In this document: positions 55,312-64,000 of the stretch, one piece after another
Numbering within the stretch: the stretch's first letter is position 1
How the letters are laid out: each line of letters begins with the position of its first letter
Assembly: GCA_034359265.1 (NCBI GenBank)
Contig: CP136895.1
Coordinates: 38,954,001 to 39,018,000 of the forward strand
Source: Canna indica
Taxonomy: Eukaryota; Streptophyta; Magnoliopsida; Zingiberales; Cannaceae
Length of the DNA stretch: 64,000 nucleotides
Reading direction: 5' to 3'
The notes under the pieces: generated by a model
The model's input: only the letters and a program-made list of their open reading frames with translations
What the model was told of the DNA's origin: nothing
Databases searched by the model: none
Translations under genes and position numbers: made by a program

Positions 55312-56803
55312 GATGACGATGAAATGCTACAAGCAAAAAGAAAGACACGTATAAGCTACCATTTTACATGCATGATCAATGAGGTCTTTTTTAATTAATC
55401 GTGTCTCCCATTAATTTTCGTAGTTCCATAATACCCTCTGGTTTGGAAGCGGGAATCCCTCTTTGGTAGACTTCCTTAGGCGAAAAATGGAACCACACTT
55501 CTCCTACTTGGGTCTCGCATGTAACATGATAAACTCTAATAGGTCCATGGGTAAGTAACTCTTTACCAATCACATCACAATGTGACTTCCATATGTTTTG
55601 CCTCTAGGGCAACCAAGGCCTTGTGTGTGCACAACAAACCAAGGAGCCCTAGTTGAGTCGGACCCATCGTTCGTATGCCCTAGCGAGAAAATAATCACCC
55701 TTGAGTGTAGCTCAACAAGGTAAGTCATGTTCAAGCCGGTAGCAGAGACACAAATCAGATATGTGCCATATGAGGTGCAACGTGTCTATCGGCACAGAAG
55801 GCCTTGTGTGTGCACAATAAATCCGTTGTGATGATAGACACACTTGTCCCTTATAACGATGGAAGACATGATCGATATTTTTAATACCTTAGCCATTCAG
55901 ACTCAATATTATTAGAGGGTTTCTTCATGCAATTATAATTTGTCTAAGCAATCAACAATTAAAGCAAGAGCTATAAATAAAAGCATAAATGAAATAAGAA
56001 TGATTATGGACGTTCTAAAAGTTCCACCCGAGCCACCAGGCGAACCAATGCTATCATCCTAGGGTTTTTAGGAAGATCCTTCTCGCCAAGGTGCTGGCCA
56101 AAACCTCCTTTTAGGTTGTCGGTTCCATCAATGCCTTCCCGAGGTTCAAGCCGTCATCAACATGGCACCGAATACCTCCTCTCCGTGCGCGCACCAAATG
56201 GGGCAACAAACATGCTCATCGCTAAACAACCCCTAAACATCTTATTTTACAAAACTAAAAGAAGAAGACCCAAACAACCCTTGGGGAAAGGTTCTAGGAG
56301 AAGGAGAGGTGAATTACAATTAGATTTTTCAAGAGGAAGGCATGGGTACGCATGTCCTATTTAAAAATTACAGTGCTGAAATTTTATAACCATTACAAGC
56401 AATCAACACAACCATGATTACACACATTCACATGCACATAGGGCTCATCCATAATCATCATTTCATGCATCACATCATATATGAAAAAAAGAGGAAAAAA
56501 TAGAATTCGAAATCGCGCAAATTCGATCACGTTTTCACCCAAAATGGTTCAAACAACACATGTTGAATTTTTCGGTTCTCATGGTTGTTCAACCATGAAC
56601 CCACGGGATTTTTAGTTAGAATTCTGTCCAAAATCAATATGGACTGTAGGCTTCCACCTCGATTTATTGCATGAATCGTGGAGCCAAGAAAATGACTCAA
56701 AGACCCCCGAAAACTAAAATCGGGCAGAATGACGTTTAGGGAGCGAACGGTTTGTAAACGTGACCAAAATGCAAAATAAAAAATTCCAAAAATTTGCTAA
56801 GGT
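55312..56803 (-). other. Copia untranslated leader
   Basis: About 1.5 kb between the primer-binding site and the gag ATG, without substantial ORFs. It belongs to the copia element on the minus strand. Confidence 0.55.
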
Positions 56804-56816
56804 GGCTCTGATACCA
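56804..56816 (-). promoter_or_regulatory. Copia primer-binding site
   Basis: TGGTATCAGAGCC on the minus strand, one base after the presumed LTR end ACCATCCCTTCA. Complementary to the initiator tRNA-Met 3' end. Confidence 0.8.
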
Positions 56817-56817
56817 C

Positions 56818-57297
56818 TGAAGGGATGGTAATCGAAAACGCATAGGAAATATCCATTTTTTAAAAAATTAAACCATCCCAAAACAGTGATCTACTTTAGC
56901 AAAATTCAAGGAATTCTAACTGCGAGTGTAGTGGAGATGGTATACCTTATATCGCGGTTGAACTTGCTGCTCCTATCCCCAAATCAAGATGCACACATTT
57001 ACATCCTCCAACGCAAATCTTGTTGTCCTCTTAGGACTCCCCCAAAGGAAGTAAGGGGCGGCACACCAAGGTGAAGAGAAACGCCTCTTCGGCTTGTGGG
57101 AAAACTCGGGGAAGGGGAGGAAAGTGGCCGACCGCCCAAGGAAGAAGAAACTTCATCCTTTTTGGCTCCTCAAGATGATGCAAATATCTCTTAGCCTCCA
57201 AGAGGAGGTTCAGCAACTATATAAAGAAGGGGGAGACGACTGCAAGCAAAGACTTGGCCCCTCCCCTTAATTCTCTCCCGGGTTTCCAAAAAATCCA
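56818..57297 (-). mobile_element. Probable 5' LTR of the copia element
   Basis: The minus-strand end CATCCCTTCA at 56,818 is fixed by the adjacent PBS. The start (TGGATTTTTTGG at 57,297) is my best guess, with a TATA-like TTTATATAG downstream at about 57,217. No partner LTR lies in the window to confirm it. Confidence 0.45.
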
Positions 57298-57506
57298 GGT
57301 TTGCCTCCAGAAGGTAATTCCCGACCACGTGAGTTCCCCTCAATAGCCCCGATAATATCGTTATGTGAATCTGATTTCCATGCGACTAACCAGAACATGC
57401 ATGACCCAGTGGTAATCTCCGTGATTGCAGGAAATTTCATTATTAAAGAGTCATAGTTGACTAGGGCAGCTCGGCCGATATCCTTTTCCTCTCCACTTTC
57501 TAAAGG

Positions 57507-57785
57507 ATGCAATTAATAGAAACCTCACTCACCCCATGCAAGGGAAACCTCGTGAGCTTCTTCGGAGAGACAGTTGACGTCCGAGAAGCCATACAGCTAA
57601 GGACAACCTTCAATTCCCAGCCAGGGGCAAAGACGATCGATGTGCAATATCTCGTCATCAACGTAGTCAGCCTACATCACATGATCCTAGGGAGACCGTC
57701 CCCGAACAACCTGGGAGTCGTCATCTCCACCTCCCCACTTGGCATTGATGTTTCCCATTTCAGAAATGACAATATAGGTCTCTAA
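57507..57785 (+). pseudogene. Ty3/gypsy protease-region fragment
   Basis: Frame: SLTPCKGNLVSFFGETVDVR, then IQLRTTFNSQPGAKTIDVQY and HHMILGRPSPNNLGVVISTS. This is the C-terminal half of the retropepsin-like region of plant gypsy polyproteins, where 'MILGRPSLN..GAVVST' is typical. No RT follows, and the piece ends at a stop at 57,783. Confidence 0.7.
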
Positions 57786-59639
57786 GGGAACTCATGTTAA
57801 GGGCAGTTGAATAGGAAGTTGCAATTGCTATTACAACTTCTACTAGTAGCAAGGTAAGAACCAAAACAAAAGACACACAAACACAAAAGGTTTATTTACG
57901 CAGTTCAGTGATAAAATCTGTCACCTAATCTGTGGGGCACTCACCAGACAGATGCCCAATCCACTCTCTATAAGTACAATATAAGTTCTTTGAATTTCAC
58001 ACCCGAAATTCGACTACCAGTACTACAATGAAGTGAAAATAACAAAAACTATTTGCTATTATAAGTACATACCAACTTGCCTCTCTATGACATCCCAACC
58101 ACAAAGTTCCATCCTCCACACAGTCTTTGTGTTGTAGCGAGTTATCAGCCCAAAACCAACTTCACTTGAAGATAAGGATAGATTGTTGTTGTCCGCACTC
58201 AGCAGTCTCAACTCCTCATATAACTGGCAATACAGTTTATGCACATAGGAGTAGATTCATAAGAGTAGATCAATAGGAGAGGATCTGCATTGGAGTGGAT
58301 ATGAGTGGATCCATCGGAGAGGATCAATCTTCTCAAACATTCTCTCACACCTTTTATAAGCAGAGTAGGCAACCCAAAAGACATAGTCATTACCCCACAA
58401 GAGAAACGCAAAGAAACTCCTAACTCCATGAGACCATTAACTCAACCAATGAATGACCAAGGCCATAAAGCTTTATGATGACCATAACTCCTCCAAAGTG
58501 CGTTAGCCGATAAAGTAGTAGCTCCATAATGATCAAAACTCCATTAAGCATCATAAAATATCAAGTCCAAAAGTCACCATAAGTGATCAAGTCCAAAGGT
58601 CACCATAAATGATCAATCAAAATTAACTCCACCATAAACACACACACACACATTATTAATAATCTCAGCAACATTCAAGCAACATCACAGCAGGATAAAC
58701 ATCGCACCAGTATAAACTTCACTCCAGCAAGAGCAGTTGTAACTGACCAACGAGTAGTTAAGACTGTGTTGACATAGGAGACTTGTAGATCCATAACTTT
58801 TTTTTTCTCATAAATAGAGAAGACCAACCAACTTCCATAAATGCCACTTAACAAAAAGATTTTAACTTCAGCAGTTTCAAACTCAAAAGACAACCATAAC
58901 ACATCATAATACTTCGGCCATAAAAGCTTCAAGAAAAACCGCCAGCACATTAATGAAGACCACTTCATTTCAGTCATAAAGGCTTCAAGATAACTGCAGC
59001 CTATCAATGAATACTAATTCATTTCTTCCATAAATGAATAAGTAATAAACAAGTAATTAAAGATGATTTAAAAATATCTGAGATATAAAATAGAATCATC
59101 ATTAATACTGAAAACCAAAAGTCATCATATCCACAACATCCTTATCCAGAAAACCATAGTCTGTAGGAGCAGTTGAAACTATCATCAGCAGAACTCCTCA
59201 TAAATGTGACTATCCATTTAAACTAAGAATAACCTGAAAAACTTTTGTCAAATATAGCCAAACACCAACAAGAAACATTGGTAGGTGTTCTACACGCCAA
59301 CTAGGAGGAGGCCCAATGGTGCTATAATGAAAGTCTAAGCCAAGAGAGATCAAGCACAATGGCCCAAAAACATCCTCCGCGTCAAAAACCCAGCAACTAA
59401 CTGAAGGGGCAAAGTCGAACCCAAGGCAAAGTGCGCAGAAGAAACCACGACTTCATCACTGAAAAACTCAGGCCGTGACCGAAAAATATTGATAGAGCTC
59501 AAGCCCGAGCACTCTTTCTTAAATAATATTCCATTCCTAGCATCTCTATTTTTGTGAATGTTCAGGACACCACTATGATTATCCCGCCGCTTTAAAATAG
59601 ATGCTCAATCCCTAAAGCTTGTTTGTGTCCTCATGAAAG
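57786..59639. other. Unassigned repeat-like intergenic DNA
   Basis: No recognisable coding domain on either strand. Minus-strand frames at 58,208-58,429 and 58,675-59,007 have no family features. Local phrase repeats (AAGTCCAAA(A/G)GTCACCATAA twice near 58,560-58,605) are present. Confidence 0.4.
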
Positions 59640-60420
59640 AATTCGACCTTAGTACCCTCATATGACTCCTTGTGTGTGGTTCCGCCTTATGCTCCTCGGC
59701 GAGCTCGCCCTTAACCCCCCGAGTGCGATCTTTGGCTATCACGCGAACACATTCAGCCTTAGCGCCCCCATACGACTCCTCGCGTACGGTTCCACATTAC
59801 GCTCCTCGGTGAGCTCGGCCGAAATCCTCTAGTGCCGTCTTTGGCTATCACACCAACACATTCGGCCTTAGCGCTCTCATAGACTCCTTGCGTGCGGTTC
59901 TGCCTCACACTCCTCGGCGAGCTCAGCTCGAACTCTCGATTGTGGTCTCTAGCTATCACGCCAACACATTCGGCCTCAGCGCCCTTATACGACTCCTCGC
60001 ATGTGGTTCTGCCTTACGCTCCTCGGTGAGCTCGGTCCGAACCCCCAAGTGTTGTGTCTATCTATCACGCCAACACATTCGGCCTTAGCGCCCCCATACA
60101 ACTCCTCGCGTGCGGTTCTGCCTTACGCTCCTCGACGAGCTTGGCCGAAACCCCCGAGTGTAGTCTCTGGCTATCACGCCAATACATTTGACAGCCTCAG
60201 CGCCCTCATACGACTTCTGGCCCCAAGGCGATCTCTGGCTATCACGCCAACACATTCAGCCTCAGCGCCCTCACACGGCTCCTCGTGTACGGTTCTACCT
60301 TACGCTCCTCAGCAAGCTTGGCCCGAATGCCCGAGTGTGATCTCTGGCTACCACCCCATTTGGCCTCGGTGCCTTCATACAACTTCTTACAAAACGGTTC
60401 CGCCCTGCGCTCCTAGATGA
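59640..60420. repeat. Tandem repeat, about 110-bp unit, about seven copies
   Basis: The marker GGCTATCACGCCAACACATTCGGCC recurs (with changes) near 59,733, 59,845, 59,952, 60,062, 60,172, 60,238 and 60,345. Each is followed by GCGCCC..TACGACTCCTCGCG and CTCCTCGG(T/C)GAGCTCGG. The unit is shortened between 60,172 and 60,238. Because it is near a gypsy gag-like relic it may be part of that element's untranslated region or LTR. Confidence 0.8.
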
Positions 60421-60728
60421 GCACATCCTGAACCTTTAAACGACGGCCTTTGGCCATCACCACTACCGAATCTAAAGTCCTTACCCCACCAACACGCTCA
60501 GGGGCTTAACACCCCCTCTCCACCACTATGTGATTCGGGAACTAACTCGATTCAAGCAAAAATTATTGTAGACAATCCAACTCTTAGAAAAGATCGGACA
60601 AAGCCAAAAAGCTAAGCAAAATAATACAAGACCCACAAAGGGGCAAATAGTTAAAAAGGCCCCTAGGGGCAATAATTCATTATAGGCCGACATAAAAAGA
60701 CCCATATACGGGCAAATTATTAAGACTA

Positions 60729-62300
60729 TTAGGCCTCGGTTGGTTCAACATGCATCCCCTCCTCCAGAACAATGCCTGATGACAAATCCTCCTCTAGATA
60801 GGCTAAAGATTTCTCCTCGAGCGTCATAAGCATACCACCCTTCACCTCCTTGGAAGGGTTGGCTTCTAAAAAGTCAATACCGGGGGCTAGAACTCCAGCC
60901 TGCTCAAGAGCTCTAAAGAAACCTGCGTCATACACCTTGGCAGCAGCACTGTCAAACTCGCGCACTTCGGCAGCAAGTCTCTGGGTGTCGGACCGCCATT
61001 TGTCGACCCCCTCAGGCTGCAATTGCGCTTTCACCACCTCAAATTCGGATAGCAATCGCGCTTGGACTATCTTAGTTTCGGCCTATAGACAAACCTTATC
61101 TACTATGGCCATGGCTAGGTCTTGACGAACATTAGTTAACTTCGCATGAGTGCTCACAAAATGGTCCTCTAACTCCTTCACCCGAGCATTAACAGATTAA
61201 CCTCATTAGTCTTGGATTCCAAGGCCCTCTATAATGGCCCAACTTCACTAGAACGGGCGGCCACCTTCTTGCACAAAGACTCCAAAAACTCATCATTATA
61301 CTTGACAATATCTTGATCGCATGAGTCCACTCTCATATATTAGAGAGGCCACCTGAGCACCAGGACAAACGCTACATCCACCAGAAGGAATAACCATCGT
61401 AGGGTTTTCCATCGCTTCCCCCGGCGCAATCATAACCCCACCTATTGGGAAGTCGGCCGAATGGGAACTTGAGCAATTTGCGACACTCTTGTTCCTCTTC
61501 TTGTGTCTCAACAAGGAACAAGGAGGATTGGGAGCATCTGAGAGCGTCGGCCGCTCAAGAACGTCTGAGGCAAGAGGCACCAAAGGCGTGGCAAACATAA
61601 GCAAAGTCTCCACCAGGGGATTTACTCTCCGAGTTACCCCTCTTCATCGCCACCCATCGAGTACGGGCATTGGAACTTTCCATAACAAAGGAAATTTCTC
61701 TATACAATTCACGGGCTCTAACCAAAAGGGCTAGGCCCCTTCTCTCGACCGGACTCGAAAGAAGCGAGATTTGAAGCCTTTGTACAAACTTTTGAATAAG
61801 GTGAAAAGTTTCCGCCCCAGAAAAATGTTGAAGGACACCCACAACCCTTTTTCGGTACCCTTCGTCTGAAAGAGTGAGAAGAATACATGAAGGCTCGGTT
61901 GGATATCAAGGCACTCCATCACAATCTCAAAGCACCAAATGAAGGCCTAGCTATTCTGGTGCAGTTGTGTGGGAGCCACATTGGTCAGATTTAACCAGCC
62001 ATGCTCGAATCTGGTGAAGGGAAGATAGATTCCCAATTCATCGAAGAAGGTCCGGTACATAAAGACAAACTCCGAGTTTGTGTTATGACACACCCGATCA
62101 GACAAAAGACTTGGAAGACACTCAAAGTCCTCCTCGTTGCCTTCACGGGTAATGCGTATGCTCTCCCACAAATGGATACTGTTATGATTGGTCAACACCG
62201 AGCCACTCATCTTTACATCCCCTTGGACCTAGGAGTTGGAATCCGGATCCCTCGTCGGCGTTCCAACCTCTAATTTCACTATGATACCCCTACTCGCCAT
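60729..62300 (-). pseudogene. Gypsy-type gag-like protein relic (Transposase_28 / 'putative gypsy type transposon' domain)
   Basis: The minus strand begins near 62,300 (MASRG). The block FDELGIYLPFTRFEHGWLN, then NVAPTQLHQNS, a TAG where Trp is expected, and HVFFSLFQTKGTEKGLWVSF is the 'putative gypsy type transposon' domain seen in Tat-like gypsy elements. The C-terminal half (60,729-61,055) is coiled-coil-like (MLSEFEVVKAQLQPEGVDKW, VREFDSAAAKVYDAGFFRAL). Frameshifts near 61,730 and 61,560 and stops break it. Confidence 0.65.
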
Positions 62301-63143
62301 TTTAGAAACCCTAGAACGCGGATGAGTTAGTCTGAATCTACAGACCTAAGATAAGACTCATAAATACAACAGAAGAACTCACTTGGAAAGAAAATGAAGG
62401 CGATGACGATCAAGTAGAATCTGAAGTCCCCGTCGAGGAAGGTCTCCTAAAAACTGCAAAGACAAGAGAAAGGCTAGACTTCAGAGGCAAGAAAAAAAAG
62501 GCTTTATAAGGCGGTATGGAAGATGAGGAATCTCCTCTCATTAGGCCGCTGGCCTCCTCAAAAACAAATCTGAGCCATTCAAATAAAAGTGGTGGCTTCC
62601 TAGGGAATAGTGGGGAACATGCGAAACCCCCTTTCCGCCATGATTACCTCTCTGGCTGAGGGAGCGAAGAGCCAATAGGGAAGCACCACGAAGAGAGAAA
62701 AACTCACACGACAAAAATACGCCGACTCAACTCACCTCAAGATAAGTCAAAGCCATTCCAGCTCTTTCCGCAGTCAGGTCTCTACAACCATCCACTCGTC
62801 CCAATTAAGTTCCAACAGCCACCTCCCCGGTCTTCACAACCTCGTCTGCTCCAATTCGGCCAGCAACCCTAAGCTTGGCCATTACAGTTATCCGTCTAGG
62901 AAGGCTTTCTTTTGATTCAAATCTTATGGTCAAAATAACATCCAGCTTGGACATCCCTAGGCCACACAACATAACTCTCCCGAAAATTCCTTAGAAACAT
63001 CAGAATGAAAAAACCGAAGTAAGAGCTCGACACACAGTTCTCTAGACTTCGACCGAGCTCGGGAGCTGTAGACTAGAACTATTCGGCCTGGTCGAACTAG
63101 ACCCAGCAGCGCTCTGTCGTTCACCACGAACCAAACCATGCAT
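62301..63143. other. Unassigned, possibly leader of the gypsy relic
   Basis: No recognisable gene. It is upstream (on the minus strand) of the gag-like relic and may hold its leader and LTR, but I found no LTR ends. Confidence 0.35.
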
Positions 63144-63695
63144 GTTGGCCCAAGGGTTCCCCTAGGCATCATTCTCTATTTTGATGATAACAAACATGAA
63201 ACTAACTCATTTGTGGAGTTTTGAGTTCATGTTGATAGAACGATATGCTTACGAACTTCGAATGGAAAAATGCAAAGAATCGACAAAAAATGGCTCTGAC
63301 GACTATGAGGTATCTTCCTAGGTTTAGAATTATAAATGAATGTAATATGCCCCTAGGATATCAACCAAACCTATTTGTAATAAGTCCCAAGTCAAAACCC
63401 GAAGATGAAACCCGAAAATGGACATCGAGCAAAAAAATCAAAAAACTGAGTAGTTTTCAACATATCGATCGCTGGCCGGTTGATGGCCGGTCGATCGACC
63501 ATCAGCTACTAACCGACTGCTAGGGGCTCGAAATCAATAGAAGCCTCGGGGTCAATTGCCGGTCTGTTGGGCGGTCGACTGACCATTGACCGGTGATCGA
63601 CTGGCAAGCGTCAACGAGCAAAAAAAGACCTGTTGCAACGATTGTTTGATGAGGGGGTTATAAATAGGGGTCTTTACTCTTCACCAATCCTCCTT
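63144..63695 (+). mobile_element. 5' part of a TGTTGGCCTAAGG-family LTR
   Basis: It begins TGTTGGCCCAAGG, followed by TTTTGATGATAACAAACATG, then a CGATCGACC-rich block (63,460-63,610) and a TATA box (GGTTATAAATAGGGG near 63,657). The sequence diverges from the 51,380 copy more than other members do, and is cut by a hAT-like MITE at about 63,696. Confidence 0.65.
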
Positions 63696-63868
63696 GATAG
63701 GGGTGAGAAGAAAAAACTAATTTTTTGGTAAACCGAAAAACTAGTCCCAAACCGAATTAATTTTTTCGATTTCGGTTTATATTTTTGAAAAAATTAGTTT
63801 TCGATTTCGATTTTGGTTCGAGATGTAAAAGGTCCATTAGTTTTGGTTAACCGACCGGTTCGATATAA

Positions 63869-63908
<40 letters not shown>

Positions 63909-63960
63909 TTATATATATATATATAATTTAGCTCATCACCCTCGTCGCTTCCTCCGACCC
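63696..63960. mobile_element. hAT-like MITE with (TA)n core
   Basis: It begins ATAGGGGTGAGAAG and has CGGTTTA/AACCGA arms, like the MITEs at 21,383 and 27,613. A TA repeat runs from about 63,875 to 63,925. The right end is probably near AGCTCATCACCCT, but no duplication was found. Confidence 0.5.
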
Positions 63961-64000
63961 TGCTATCCTCAAAGAGATCCGTCATGTCACGGACCTCGAT

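Noticed and set aside
59640..60420. Plus-strand ORFs (for example 60,001-60,420) in the 110-bp tandem array
   Set aside because: Open only because the repeat unit lacks stops in that frame; no domain resemblance.

Overview
The window looks like nuclear DNA of a flowering plant. It holds one long intron-rich plant gene, fragments of plant-type families (U-box ARM ligase, D14-like hydrolase, CBSX5-like, PPR, SASA esterase), and dense plant transposable elements: Ty1/copia, Ty3/gypsy, hAT, Mutator-like (MULE) and MITEs. I cannot name the species or decide between monocot and dicot.

The only gene that looks intact is on the minus strand at 14,935-36,387. It encodes a UTP:RNA uridylyltransferase of the URT1 type. 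Six exons with GT..AG borders and matching phases give an uninterrupted 789-residue reading frame. Its introns are packed with transposons: a 3.7 kb hAT element with an 8-bp target duplication in intron 1, a hAT-like MITE in intron 2, and a copia element carrying two further MITEs in the 9.9 kb intron 4.

The left flank (1-14.5 kb) holds a gypsy LTR, broken pieces of a U-box ligase and of an SASA-type esterase, a gypsy integrase relic, and a copy of a recurrent long LTR (start TGTTGGCCTAAGG). That LTR is split by a hAT element that carries a receptor-kinase ectodomain fragment. Just beyond the 3' end of the gene is a nest of MULEs: an outer element with 9-bp duplication TTTATAAAT encloses two more. 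One of the inner two is a Pack-MULE joining a D14-like (strigolactone-receptor family) fragment to a CBSX5-like fragment.

The right flank (36.6-64 kb) is almost purely nested retrotransposons and MULE pieces. It has two solo LTRs with perfect 5-bp duplications, a miniature LTR element (TRIM) invaded by one of them, and a large-LTR element with only about 0.5 kb of interior. A jigsaw at 43.5-55.3 kb is best read as a MULE inserted in a copia element (9-bp duplication TAAAGAATA), followed by an inversion that flipped the MULE's 5' third together with half of the copia. The last 7 kb hold gypsy protease and gag-like relics, a roughly 110-bp tandem repeat and another LTR copy.

No tRNA, rRNA, CRISPR or bacterial-type operon was found. 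Family assignments come from reading the translations by eye. Terminal repeats and target duplications were read directly from the sequence.
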